Shown here in pieces: positions 1-8,021 of a stretch of 31,062 nucleotides of DNA. The notes beneath the pieces are model-generated. The model was not told where the DNA came from, made no database searches, and was given only the letters and a program-made list of their open reading frames with translations. The stretch is taken from contig DASZIT010000094.1 of the NCBI GenBank assembly GCA_035948855.1, positions 1 through 31,062 on the forward strand. The letters run 5' to 3'. The stretch is from DASZIT01 sp035948855. GTDB taxonomy: Bacteria; Actinomycetota; Acidimicrobiia; Acidimicrobiales; RAAP-2. Positions within the stretch are counted from its first letter, which is position 1. Each line of letters begins with the position of its first letter. The translations under genes were made by a program, and so were the position numbers.

Positions 1-6
1 ACGCTT

Positions 7-684
7 TTGCAGCGCTTGAACGAGCGGCGTGCCGCTGAGTTCGAAGCAGAGGGATCTGCTGAATCAGGTTTCACCCTTATCGAGTTGATGGTCGTTCTTC
101 TCATCTTGGCCATCTTGCTTGCCATCGCCATTCCGACGTTCCTCGGCGTGACCGGCTCGGCCAACGACCGGTCCGCTCAGTCCAACTTGAACACGGCGCT
201 GACCAATGCCAAGACCATCTACGAGCAGAACAACCAGGCCTATCCGCAAGGCGTCGTGGCGGCGGAGCCGCTTGCCGTCAATATTGCGGCCAATGAGCCA
301 TCGCTTCCAATGGTCACCGGTATTACCGCAGCCGTCGGAAAAGTCGGCGCGTACACGGACACGGGTACGGGCTCGGGCGCGACCGCGGTATTCAACTCGA
401 ACGGGGCCATCCTCTTTTCACTGGCGAACAAGACCCAGGAGTGTTGGTGGATCGCTGACAACACTGCCCTCATGACGACTGGAACGGCGGCGGGGGCACC
501 CTGGTCTTCATCTGCGGCCTTCCCGACCACCAGCCCCTACACGGAGACAGTGGCCGGAGTCCCGACAGCGCAGGGAATCTGGTACGGCGTGTACAAGGTG
601 GCAAGTGGTGGTACGTGTGACATCGGTACCCTCGCCACCGCTCTGTCGAACGTCAACAGCACGGCGTTCCCGCCCGCTCAGTAG
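7..684 (+). CDS. type IV pilin (major pilin-like prepilin)
   Basis: This protein is a type IV pilin or pseudopilin precursor that would be cut by a prepilin peptidase in the inner membrane and built into a pilus fibre. The sequence shows a class III signal: a charged leader ending in Gly21, then Phe22 and the FTLIELMVVLLIL helix with the conserved Glu at mature position 5 (residue 26) and a hydrophobic stretch to about residue 46. The remaining ~180 residues form a secreted head rich in Thr, Ala, Gly and Asn, with Cys residues at about 146 and 201 that could form a C-terminal disulfide loop. The start given is a TTG six bases from the window edge; no stop codon precedes it, so the true start may lie outside the window. 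A strong hairpin follows the gene, which suggests it is the last gene of its transcript. Whether it is the major subunit cannot be told from sequence alone. Confidence 0.88.
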   Translation: MQRLNERRAAEFEAEGSAESGFTLIELMVVLLILAILLAIAIPTFLGVTGSANDRSAQSNLNTALTNAKTIYEQNNQAYPQGVVAAEPLAVNIAANEPSLPMVTGITAAVGKVGAYTDTGTGSGATAVFNSNGAILFSLANKTQECWWIADNTALMTTGTAAGAPWSSSAAFPTTSPYTETVAGVPTAQGIWYGVYKVASGGTCDIGTLATALSNVNSTAFPPAQ

Positions 685-728
685 CGCTGATCATTGGGGC
701 AAATACCCTGAGTGCCCATAAATTGAAG

Positions 729-763
729 GAGACAGTGCCCTTGCTTCGGAGGGGCACTGTCTC
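729..763 (+). terminator. hairpin terminator after the pilin gene
   Basis: A perfect 12-bp inverted repeat (arms 729-740 and 752-763, loop of 11 nt) lies 45 bases after the pilin stop codon. The run of T after the stem is poor, as is common in GC-rich actinobacteria. The rest of the 685-855 gap between this gene and the convergent carboxyltransferase shows nothing else recognisable. Confidence 0.65.
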
Positions 764-855
764 GTTCAGCTCGACATCATTATCCTTTGGCGGTTCCCTC
801 TACAGTTCCGATAGCGAGACTGGATTCCAGATGGATTATGGTCATCCATCCGCAC

Positions 856-2211
856 CTACATGGGCCCGATGGTGTGCTTCCGGCCCGGGAGGTGCTCCCG
901 CGATGACTCGAGGGCCCCGAGGGCCCGGGCCACCACCGATCGGGTATCGGCGGGATCGATCACCTCGTCGACGTAGCCGCGTTCGGCCGCTTCCCAGGGG
1001 GTGAGGAACCGCTCGGTGTACTCGTCCTGGAGTTCGGCCCGCTGCTCGGGTGCGGCATTGCGGTGAAGGATCTGCACCGCCCCCTGGGCACCCATCACTG
1101 CGATCTCCGCACACGGCCAGGCAAAACACAGGTCGTTTCCCAGTCCCCGTGAGTCCATCACGATGTAGGCGCCGCCGAAGGCCTTGCGGAGGATCACGCA
1201 CACCCGGGGCACGGTGGCCTCCGCGTAGGCGAACGCCAACTCGGCCCCGTGACGGATCATCCCCCTCCACTCGAGGTCCTTCCCCGGGAGGAACCCCGGA
1301 GTGTCCACCAGGGTCACCAAGGGAAGATTGAAGGCGTCGCAGAACCGGACGAACCTGGCCCCCTTCTGGGAGGCGGCGATGTCCAAGGTGCCGGCCAGGG
1401 CCTGAGGTTGGTTGGCCACGAAGCCCACCGACCGACCCCCGATCCTCCCGATGGCGGTGACCAGCTGAGGCGACCACCGTGGCCACAACTCGGTGACGTC
1501 ACGATCGTCGGACAGCGCGGTGGCCACGTGGCGGACGTCATAGGAGCTGGTGGTCCGGGACGGAATCACCTCTCGCAACTCGGGGACCTCCCGGTCCACC
1601 CGGTCGTCGAGCGGGCCCCGGGGCGCCACCTCGTCGGTATGGGAGGGAAGCAGACTGAGCACGTTCTCCACGTGGGCCATGGCGTCGGCCTCGGTTTCGG
1701 CCTCGATGGCGCACAGGCCGCTCGACCGGGCGTGCATGGCGGTGCCCCCCAACTGGCGGAGCCCCAATCGCACCCCGGTGAACTCTTCGACCATGGCCGG
1801 TCCGGATACGAAGGCGAAGGCCTCCGAGGTCATGATCACGATGTCGGCGATCCCCAACATCAGCGCCGGCCCGGAGATGGCCGGGCCGGAGACCACCGCG
1901 ATGATCGGCACCATGCCCGAACAGGCGGCCACCGCCCGAGCGGCTCGGCCCCATCCGTGGAGCGATTCGATCCCTTCGGACACATCGGCGCCGCTGGACG
2001 CCACCACCAGCACCAGCGGTATCCGCAGGCTCAACGCGGCATCGGCCCCGTCTTGGATGGTGACCCCGTCCTCCAGCGACAGGGCACCCCGGCGCAGCGC
2101 CGACACCGATCGCACCACCATGGTTTGACGTCCGGCGATTTCCTCGATGCCGGCGTGGATGGTTCCCTTCACCAAGCTGCGGAAAGCGGGAGCCGTGGTG
2201 GCCGTGGGCAT
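856..2211 (-). CDS. acyl-CoA carboxylase carboxyltransferase subunit, N-terminally short (PccB/AccD family)
   Basis: This is a biotin-dependent carboxyltransferase of the propionyl/acetyl-CoA carboxylase beta family, which moves the carboxyl group from carboxybiotin to an acyl-CoA. The C-terminal subdomain is well preserved: SQKGARFVRFCDAFNLP (about 281-297), VDTPGFLPG (302-310), the RHGAEL block (320-325), KAFGGAYIVM (343-352) and AWPCAEIAVMG (364-374). The protein is 451 residues against roughly 510-530 in the family; the N-terminal ~60-70 residues are missing. The oxyanion-hole loop of the first subdomain, normally with a Gly-Gly pair, reads GPAISGPAL (109-117). The ATG at 2211 is preferred over the GTG at 2214 because a TAGCAT hexamer lies 6 nt before it. 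No biotin-carrier subunit is adjacent, so substrate and partner are unknown. It follows the CtaG-like gene on the same strand after a 53-bp gap. Confidence 0.85.
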   Translation of the reverse strand: MPTATTAPAFRSLVKGTIHAGIEEIAGRQTMVVRSVSALRRGALSLEDGVTIQDGADAALSLRIPLVLVVASSGADVSEGIESLHGWGRAARAVAACSGMVPIIAVVSGPAISGPALMLGIADIVIMTSEAFAFVSGPAMVEEFTGVRLGLRQLGGTAMHARSSGLCAIEAETEADAMAHVENVLSLLPSHTDEVAPRGPLDDRVDREVPELREVIPSRTTSSYDVRHVATALSDDRDVTELWPRWSPQLVTAIGRIGGRSVGFVANQPQALAGTLDIAASQKGARFVRFCDAFNLPLVTLVDTPGFLPGKDLEWRGMIRHGAELAFAYAEATVPRVCVILRKAFGGAYIVMDSRGLGNDLCFAWPCAEIAVMGAQGAVQILHRNAAPEQRAELQDEYTERFLTPWEAAERGYVDEVIDPADTRSVVARALGALESSREHLPGRKHTIGPM

Positions 2212-2217
2212 CACTCC

Positions 2218-2223
2218 ATGCTA
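2218..2223 (-). promoter_or_regulatory. -10 element for a leaderless transcript of the carboxyltransferase gene
   Basis: The minus strand reads TAGCAT, matching the actinobacterial -10 consensus TANNNT, 6 nt before the ATG at 2211. This spacing would place the transcript start at or next to the start codon. No clear -35 element is seen. Confidence 0.4.
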
Positions 2224-2264
2224 CGGAACTCGGAACGGTTGTGTCACCGTTGACCGAATCTTTT

Positions 2265-3179
2265 CTACGGTCCGGGCTCCTCGGGGGGCAGCTGAGGATC
2301 GGGATCGGGCCCGTTCCTGGTGACCCGCTCATTTCGGCGGTCCACCCGCTCCAGTTCGCGCTCCACGTCCGCCCACAGCAGCGGCTCGTCGGCGCCGTCA
2401 TCCTCATCGAGGTCCTGAGCCCGACGGAGGACGACCGCCGCCACCGTCAGGAGCACCAGCAGCAAGGAGAGCTTGGAGACGAACCCCGACACTTGCTGGT
2501 CATTCAGCGGGCGCAGGCCCACGGCCAGGTGGGAGCGGCTGAAGGTGGGGTACAGCGGGTGCGAGGCAAAGATGTAGATAAAGGAAAGGAAGGCCGGGAC
2601 GATGGCCTGGACCACCAGGTACCCGAACCGGATCACCGGCTTCAACCGGAGGATGCCCGGCACCCGCCCGATCACCGGCAGCCAGAGCACGAATCCGGCG
2701 GCCAGCACCACCAGATCGATGACTCCCCGCACCACCGGGGACGACGCCTGGGCTTCGACCAGTGGGATGGCCATCGAGCCGACCATCACCAGGGTGAACA
2801 CCAGCACGGCCTTGACGGGGCCACGGCACCAGTCGAGGACGGCGTCTACCGGGGCCGGGTGGGTGAGCCGGCGCAACACGTCGTAGGGCATCCCCAACAG
2901 GACCAATGACGGCACCGCCAACGTGAGGAGCACCCGCTGGAGCACCAGCGCGATGAGCGACCAGTGGGCGGCCAGGTCGGCCAGCGGCCAGGTGAGGGCC
3001 ACCGCGGCGGCAACCCACCCGGCGGCCAACGCCGCCTTTTGTTTCGGAGGCCATGGCGTTTCCTCGCCCTCTCGGCGGGAGATGCGGTGGTGACCGATCA
3101 CCGTGGCCAGCCCGGCCACCACCAAGACGCTCCAAGCAACGATGTGCGGATCCCAGGCGTAGGGGTGGCCCGGGGTCAT
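2265..3179 (-). CDS. cytochrome c oxidase assembly protein, caa3_CtaG family
   Basis: This is a polytopic membrane protein of the caa3-type CtaG family, linked to assembly or copper loading of cytochrome c oxidase. Seven hydrophobic segments can be seen in its 304 residues, starting with HIVAWSVLVVAGLATVIG and ending with SKLSLLLVLLTVAAVVL, followed by a charged cytosolic tail rich in Glu, Asp and Arg and ending in a Pro-rich stretch. The family-typical short N-terminal segment (HPYAWDPH) before the first helix supports the ATG at 3179; the reading frame stays open to 3326 but that extension is Ser/Arg-rich, overlaps the divergent regulator gene and is unlikely to be translated. It is divergent from the WYL regulator pair and is followed by the carboxyltransferase gene. 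No other oxidase gene is in the window. Confidence 0.82.
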   Translation of the reverse strand: MTPGHPYAWDPHIVAWSVLVVAGLATVIGHHRISRREGEETPWPPKQKAALAAGWVAAAVALTWPLADLAAHWSLIALVLQRVLLTLAVPSLVLLGMPYDVLRRLTHPAPVDAVLDWCRGPVKAVLVFTLVMVGSMAIPLVEAQASSPVVRGVIDLVVLAAGFVLWLPVIGRVPGILRLKPVIRFGYLVVQAIVPAFLSFIYIFASHPLYPTFSRSHLAVGLRPLNDQQVSGFVSKLSLLLVLLTVAAVVLRRAQDLDEDDGADEPLLWADVERELERVDRRNERVTRNGPDPDPQLPPEEPGP

Positions 3180-3221
3180 CGGCAATTGCCCGTTACCGGC
3201 GGCACCGGGAGGGAACCCCCC

Positions 3222-3227
3222 TAAATT
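3222..3227 (+). promoter_or_regulatory. -10 element for a leaderless transcript of the WYL pair
   Basis: TAAATT matches TANNNT and lies 7 nt before the ATG at 3235. There is no convincing Shine-Dalgarno sequence at the usual distance, so a leaderless mRNA starting at or near the A of the ATG is the simplest reading. Confidence 0.45.
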
Positions 3228-3234
3228 GGTCAGG

Positions 3235-4200
3235 ATGGAGCGCCTGGATCGGCTTGAGCGGGTCACCGACTTGTTGTTGGTACTGCTGGACACCCCGCGC
3301 CCGTTGAGCCTCCGTGAGATCGCCAACCGTGTCCCCGGCTACCCCGAGACCCACGGCGCCCGGCGACAAGCCTTCGAACGCGACAAGCGGCTGTTGCGTG
3401 ATGAAGGGGTTCCGGTGCTGGTCGAACCGCTCGACGGCGTGGACCAGCTCGGCTACCGGGTGGACCCCGATTCCTACTTCCTGCCCGATCTGGGGCTCGA
3501 GCAGGATGAGCAGGCTGCGCTCAATTTGGCCGTCGCCGGCGTCCATCTGGGCGAGCCTACCGGCCTCACCGCCCTGTCGAAATTGGGTGCCACCGGCGAA
3601 GCCCCACTGCTGGGGGCGCCCTCGATGCCGGTGGTTGATCTTCCGTCGATGACCGAGCTTCCGGCCCTGCCGGTGTTGTTCGACGCCGTCCGCCAGTCGG
3701 CCACCGTCACCTTTGGCTACCGGGGAGAGGCGCGTCATGTGGACGTGGGCGCCATCCGCTTTCGTCGGGGCCACTGGTACGCGGTGGGATTCGACCGCGA
3801 CCGGGGTGAGGCCCGCACCTTCCGGGTGGACCGGGTGGAGTCGACCCCCATGGTGGGCCCTCCCTCGTCGGCACAACTGCCCGAGGGATTCGATGCCGCC
3901 GACACCTTTTCGGTCGACCCCTGGCAATTCGGGAGCGGCGAGGAGACCGACGTCGATGTCCTGGTCGATGCGGCCGAGTCCGGACGGATCATCGGCGAGT
4001 TGGGGGACGGAGCGGTGGTGGAACGGCGGGACGACGGCACGACGGTGGTCCGCCTGGCGGTCACCGACCACCAGGCGTTGGTGACCTGGGTGCTCGGGTG
4101 GCTGGATCACGTCGAAGTCCTGGGACCCCCTGAAGTCCGGGCCGCGGTCATCGAGCGGCTGACCTCGATGGTCGACGCCGGCGAGGTGGCGCCGTCGTGA
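3235..4200 (+). CDS. pafB: WYL-domain transcriptional regulator, PafB-like
   Basis: This 321-residue protein has an N-terminal winged-helix segment (MERLDRLERVTDLLLVLLD, then LSLREIANRVPGYP, about residues 1-40) followed by a WYL domain (about 140-230) with the GAIRFRRGHWYAVGFDRDRGEARTFRVDRV core and a C-terminal WCX-like extension. In mycobacteria PafB works with PafC as a heteromeric activator of the LexA/RecA-independent DNA damage response; its WYL domains are thought to bind single-stranded nucleic acid. The tandem arrangement and the 4-nt overlap with the next WYL gene strongly support the PafB/PafC assignment. The Pup ligase gene pafA, which usually precedes it, is not in this position; the neighbour is a divergent CtaG-like gene. 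The ATG at 3235 is chosen because a TTG nine bases upstream overlaps the -10 element. Confidence 0.8.
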   Translation: MERLDRLERVTDLLLVLLDTPRPLSLREIANRVPGYPETHGARRQAFERDKRLLRDEGVPVLVEPLDGVDQLGYRVDPDSYFLPDLGLEQDEQAALNLAVAGVHLGEPTGLTALSKLGATGEAPLLGAPSMPVVDLPSMTELPALPVLFDAVRQSATVTFGYRGEARHVDVGAIRFRRGHWYAVGFDRDRGEARTFRVDRVESTPMVGPPSSAQLPEGFDAADTFSVDPWQFGSGEETDVDVLVDAAESGRIIGELGDGAVVERRDDGTTVVRLAVTDHQALVTWVLGWLDHVEVLGPPEVRAAVIERLTSMVDAGEVAPS

Positions 4201-5162
4201 GCCCGGCGGACACCGCCGGACGGCTCCGACAACTCCTCGCCATCCTGGCCTGGCTGGCCCAGGTGGGGGAGGCGCCGATCGACGAGATTGCCAACCGGTT
4301 CGACCTGACGCCCGAGGCGTTGGTCACCGAGCTCGAGTTGGCGGCCTGTTGTGGGCTGCCCCCGTATACGCCGGACCAGTTGATGGAGATCATCGTCACC
4401 GACACCGAGGTCTCCGCCCGTCACGGCAGCGCGCTGTCCCGGCCCCGGCGGTTGACCCCCGGCGAGGGCTTCGCCTTGGCCGCATCGGCCCGCGGGCTGC
4501 TGGCCGTTCCGGGAAGTGACGAGGACGGCGCCCTGTCCCGGGCCCTGGCAAAGCTCGAGACGGCGCTGGGAGGTGAGCGTCTGGTCATCGATCTCGATGC
4601 GCCGCCGATGCTCTCGATCGTCCGGGATGCGGCGGCGGCCAAGGAATGGCTGGCCATCAGCTACTACTCGGCGTCGAGCGATCGCCGGACCCACCGGGAG
4701 ATCGCTCCGTTGCGGGTGTTCGGTTCCGAGGGCCACTGGTACGTGGACGCCGCCTGCTCGCTGGCCGGTGACGTCCGCCGGTTCCGCATCGACCGGATCG
4801 ACGAGGCCCGGGTGGTGGTTGGGCCGTCCGGCGAAGCCAACGGGCGGGCGACCGACATCGAGCCCAGCGGGTTCGAGACGTTCGTGCCCGGGCCTGACAC
4901 GCGCCGGGTCCGGCTCTCGCTCGATCCGGCTCTGGACTGGATGGTGGAGTCGATCCCGCTGGTCGGCCCGCCGGTCGGCAAGGGAGACCGTCTGGAGGTC
5001 GAGGTGGTGGTGGGCGGGGATGCCTGGCTCGAGCGGCTCCTCCTGCGCCTCGGGACCGGGGCCGTGGTGATCGATCCCCCCGAAGACGGCACTCTGGCTG
5101 CCGAGGCCGCCGCCCGGATCCTGCTCCGATACGAGGCTGATACCAAAAATATCGATAAATAA
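4197..5162 (+). CDS. pafC: WYL-domain transcriptional regulator, PafC-like
   Basis: This is the second WYL regulator of a tandem pair, 321 residues. The N-terminus carries a helix-turn-helix-like segment (about 5-50: RLRQLLAILAWLAQVGEAPIDEIA without further resolution), then a WYL core at about 150-205 with IAPLRVFGSEGHWYVDAAC and RRFRIDRIDEARVV, and a WCX-like C-terminal domain ending near residue 310. The start GTG at 4197 overlaps the stop of the upstream gene (GTGA), so the two are translationally coupled and probably made in equal amounts. The last eight residues (ADTKNIDK) are encoded by strikingly AT-rich DNA unlike the rest of the gene, where the 3' end meets the relaxase segment. This may mark a junction at which the original 3' end was replaced. 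Confidence 0.78.
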   Translation: MSPADTAGRLRQLLAILAWLAQVGEAPIDEIANRFDLTPEALVTELELAACCGLPPYTPDQLMEIIVTDTEVSARHGSALSRPRRLTPGEGFALAASARGLLAVPGSDEDGALSRALAKLETALGGERLVIDLDAPPMLSIVRDAAAAKEWLAISYYSASSDRRTHREIAPLRVFGSEGHWYVDAACSLAGDVRRFRIDRIDEARVVVGPSGEANGRATDIEPSGFETFVPGPDTRRVRLSLDPALDWMVESIPLVGPPVGKGDRLEVEVVVGGDAWLERLLLRLGTGAVVIDPPEDGTLAAEAAARILLRYEADTKNIDK

Positions 5163-5200
5163 CAAGATGGTATAGAAAGTAATAGAACAGTACGGTTGGG
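5138..5200. other. AT-rich junction with inverted repeat between pafC and the relaxase gene
   Basis: About 60 bases here are strongly AT-rich in an otherwise GC-rich region. They contain the palindrome TATCGATA (5150-5157) flanked by the inverted pair ATACCA (5140-5145) and TGGTAT (5168-5173), covering the last codons of pafC and its stop. This could be a promoter/operator for the relaxase gene or the scar of an insertion. No matching copy was found at the other side of the relaxase/coupling-protein pair. Confidence 0.35.
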
Positions 5201-5217
5201 CAGGTGAGGGTCCCGCG

Positions 5218-6543
5218 GTGCTGAAGCTCCATGTGGTGCACGTCGGCCGCCACGGTTACTACCTGGAGGGCCGCGAGTCTGAACGGGCCGACGACTTCGA
5301 CCTGGCCGTCGAATCCCCCGGGGCGTGGTCAGGGCCCGGGGCGACCTCGCTCGGGCTGCGAGGAACCGTCGAGCCCGAGGCATTCGGACGGGTGATGGAG
5401 GGGTTCGATCCCGGATCCGGCCGGCGCCTCCGCCTCGACCGGGGCAGCGCCAGCGTGGCCGGATTTGACCTCACCTTCTGCGCGCCCAAGTCGGTGAGCC
5501 TGTTGCAGGCGCTGGCACCGAGGGAGATCGCCCACGAAGCCGGGGCGGGCCACGACGCCGCCGTCGCCGAGGCCAGTGCCTATCTGTCCCGCCAGGCCAT
5601 CGGCGTCCGTCGGGGAGCCGGTGGATCGCTCCGGCTGTTGCCGTCGACCGGAATGGTGGCCGGTGATTTTCGCCATCTGACCAGTCGGGCGCTGGATCCG
5701 CATCTCCATACCCATGTGGTGGCGGCCAATGTCGCCCAGGGGGTGGACGGCACCTGGTCGGCCGCCGACGGTCGCCGGGTGTTTGCCCACCTCCGGGCGG
5801 CCGGCTCGGTGTACCAAGCCCGGCTCCGCTGGGAACTCTCGACCCGGTTGGGGGCGGCGTGGGAGGTCCGACCCTCGGGATTGGGCGACGTGGTGGGCGT
5901 CGGCCATGGTCTGCGGAGACTCTTTTCGCAGCGATCGGCGGAGATCGAAGAGTTCGTGGCCATGCGCCATCACGGAACCCCGGGCCGGCACCCGGGCGCC
6001 TATTTCGCCACCCGAGCGGACAAGGACCGTACCCAATCCCTGGAGTCGTTGGTGACTTCATGGCGCGAACGCGCTGCCGACTTCGGTTTCGACCTCGGGG
6101 ATCTCTCCCAGGTGGTCGGACGGGGCGCCCAGCGCGGGCGAGACGGAACTGCCGGAGCCGATCCTCGGCGGATGGCCGAACGGTTGGAGGCATCCGGTCG
6201 GCCCGAAGGATCGTTGGCCCGCCGCGATCTCCTGGCGTTGGCGGCGTCGGCGTCGCCCGGAGGCGCCACCGCTACCGACCTCGATGCGACGGTCGATCGC
6301 CTGGTGTCCTTGGTGGGAACCGAGGGTGAGACTCGCGGTGGCCGCGAACCTCGGTGGCGTCAGGCCGACGTGCTGTCGGTGACCCGGCGACGGGCGAGTG
6401 AGCTGGCGGCTCGACCCGATCCGGACATCGCCTTGACCAACATCGACCGTCGGAATGGACGGGAACCGGTGCCGAGTCGTCAGTTGGGCTGCGCCGACCA
6501 ACCGTGGCGCGAACCGAGGCGGGACCTGGGGTTGGGGCGGTGA
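5218..6543 (+). CDS. MOBF (TrwC-type) relaxase, relaxase domain only
   Basis: This protein carries a TrwC-family relaxase domain, which nicks one strand at a transfer origin and stays bound through a tyrosine. Visible motifs are the Tyr pair at residues 14-15 (candidate nucleophiles), FDLTFCAPKSVSLLQAL (83-99) with the conserved Asp85, FRHLTSRALDPHLHTHVVAANV (151-172, given as landmarks) with the metal-binding HLHTH at 162-166, and a typical domain end near residue 295. The protein is only 441 residues, whereas actinobacterial MOBF proteins usually continue into a RecD-like helicase of several hundred residues; no Walker motif is present here, and the last ~130 residues show no known domain. 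The GTG start is preceded by GGTGAGGG at a suitable distance. The gene converges on a coupling-protein gene with a 14-bp gap. No type IV secretion genes are nearby, so a mobilisable remnant or a repurposed chromosomal relaxase are both possible. Confidence 0.8.
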   Translation: MLKLHVVHVGRHGYYLEGRESERADDFDLAVESPGAWSGPGATSLGLRGTVEPEAFGRVMEGFDPGSGRRLRLDRGSASVAGFDLTFCAPKSVSLLQALAPREIAHEAGAGHDAAVAEASAYLSRQAIGVRRGAGGSLRLLPSTGMVAGDFRHLTSRALDPHLHTHVVAANVAQGVDGTWSAADGRRVFAHLRAAGSVYQARLRWELSTRLGAAWEVRPSGLGDVVGVGHGLRRLFSQRSAEIEEFVAMRHHGTPGRHPGAYFATRADKDRTQSLESLVTSWRERAADFGFDLGDLSQVVGRGAQRGRDGTAGADPRRMAERLEASGRPEGSLARRDLLALAASASPGGATATDLDATVDRLVSLVGTEGETRGGREPRWRQADVLSVTRRRASELAARPDPDIALTNIDRRNGREPVPSRQLGCADQPWREPRRDLGLGR

Positions 6544-6557
6544 CCCGCGTGGCCCGG

Positions 6558-8021
6558 TCAACGTTGGATGCCCTGATCGAGGCGGCGCGGTTGTCGGCGG
6601 TGGGCTCGCCCGGCCTCGGTCAACGTCTTCCAGGGTTCGACCCCGTGGGCGGGGGCCAGCCGAACCCAGCTTGGTCGGTTCCGATCGTCGAAGGACAGCG
6701 CCAAGCCCGGCGAGCCTCTGGCGATGAGATCGGGGGGCAGACGTCGGCGCCACTGGGTGGTGGCGGATTCGCCGACGTGATGGCGCCCGCCGGTGACCAT
6801 GTCGGAAACCGGATGACCGGACGGAGCCCGACCCGTCGACACCGACCGGGCGGCGATCTCCTCGTCGCCCGCCAAGGTGGACAGGGCTTCGAGGGTCCGC
6901 ACATCGCCGATGCCGGGAAGCACCACCGTGCAGCCGAACAGCGAAGGGAATCCCTCTGCCTCGTCCGGCCACCGTTGGCGGGCCTGGGAGAGATCCTGCA
7001 GGCTGGCCAGCGTCACCACCCCCTGACCGCCGCCCTCGCTGATCATCGACGGCAGCTGAGGGAGGGGGGCGATGTTGGCCACCTCGTCGAGGGCCAGCAG
7101 CACCGGCGCCCGACGCGGCTCATCGTGCCCGCGGCCGGCGGCGCGTTGGTAGGCGGCGTTGCGTACATCCTCGACCAGTCCAACCACCAACGGGGCGACC
7201 TGGGCTTGGCGGTGAGCCGGCGCGCAGATGTAGATGGTGTCGGCCGAGGCCGCGAATCGGTGAGCGTCGAAGTCGGGATCGACGGTGACCGCCAGGGCGT
7301 GCTCGGTCCGGAAGCCGGTGAGGGCGCCCGACGCGGTGGACCAGATGCCGCTCAACTCCCTCTCGTCGGTGGCGGCCAGGCCTTCGAGGGCGTTGGCGGC
7401 CAGATCGGCGATCCCCCCGGGGGTGCCGGCCAGGATGGTCATGGCCGGAAGGGATTTTCGGCGATCCACCCAGGTCAGAACAGTCCGCATGTCCGCCCCG
7501 TCCAGGGCGGCGGCATAGAGAAGCGGGGCCAGCAGGGACTGGGCCCGCTCGTTCCAGTGGGAGCTTTCGGGACGAACCATGCCCCGTGATCCCGAGGAGG
7601 CCACCTGCACCAGGGACCGGGCGGCGGTCATGGCCCCTTCCCAGCTTCGAGACGATTGCAATGGCGACCAGTGCAGGGGCTGGAGATCGCCAGCGGGAGC
7701 CAACGAACCGGTGGGATCGAACAACAGGCACCTCCCGAATTGTGATCGGGCGGCACTGGTGGCGTCGAGCACGTCCGGCTTGGTGGACGTGGAGACAACC
7801 GGACCATTGGCCGCCAACACGTTCGGAATGATCAAGCCGGACGTCTTTCCCGAGCGCGGTGGGCCGAGGATCATGACCGACAATTCCGGCGCAACGAACT
7901 GCCAGCCGTCGGCATCATGGCCAAGGTAGACACCGAACGATGCCGAGGCCGATGTTGCGCGCGCGGCGCGCAATTGTCGCGTTTCGCGCTGTTTGTCGGA
8001 TGTTTGCGAAAAAAATGTCAT
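6558..8021 (-). CDS. VirD4/TraG-like coupling ATPase without membrane anchor
   Basis: This 487-residue protein is a type IV coupling protein-like ATPase of the TraG/TraD/VirD4 group, which links a relaxosome to a secretion channel and pumps DNA. The Walker A motif is GPPRSGKT (53-60), followed by SGLIIPNVLA and the family-typical STKPDVL segment (79-85); Walker B is VLLALDEVANIAPL (307-320). A conserved-looking SMISEGGGQGV block follows near 323-333, and a Q-rich motif SLQDLSQARQRW near 338-349. No transmembrane helix precedes the ATPase domain, unlike VirD4 itself. The C-terminus ends in a basic, disordered-looking tail. The ATG at 8021 has AAAGAAG close upstream. It converges with the relaxase gene, and the two are probably functionally linked. 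TraG-like ATPases without anchors occur in actinobacterial integrative elements, but no integrase is seen here. Confidence 0.8.
   Translation of the reverse strand: MTFFSQTSDKQRETRQLRAARATSASASFGVYLGHDADGWQFVAPELSVMILGPPRSGKTSGLIIPNVLAANGPVVSTSTKPDVLDATSAARSQFGRCLLFDPTGSLAPAGDLQPLHWSPLQSSRSWEGAMTAARSLVQVASSGSRGMVRPESSHWNERAQSLLAPLLYAAALDGADMRTVLTWVDRRKSLPAMTILAGTPGGIADLAANALEGLAATDERELSGIWSTASGALTGFRTEHALAVTVDPDFDAHRFAASADTIYICAPAHRQAQVAPLVVGLVEDVRNAAYQRAAGRGHDEPRRAPVLLALDEVANIAPLPQLPSMISEGGGQGVVTLASLQDLSQARQRWPDEAEGFPSLFGCTVVLPGIGDVRTLEALSTLAGDEEIAARSVSTGRAPSGHPVSDMVTGGRHHVGESATTQWRRRLPPDLIARGSPGLALSFDDRNRPSWVRLAPAHGVEPWKTLTEAGRAHRRQPRRLDQGIQR
7955..7973. repeat. GC-rich palindrome inside the start of the coupling-protein gene
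   Basis: Two 8-bp arms, TTGCGCGC (7955-7962) and GCGCGCAA (7966-7973), are separated by 3 bases. A related pair, TGCGCG and CGCGCA, lies at about 8227-8244 in the intergenic region. They may be protein-binding sites or RNA hairpins. Confidence 0.5.

Noticed and set aside
1249..2253. A 334-codon plus-strand frame opposite the carboxyltransferase gene
   Set aside because: His/Gly/Arg-rich low-complexity product without domains; antisense shadow.
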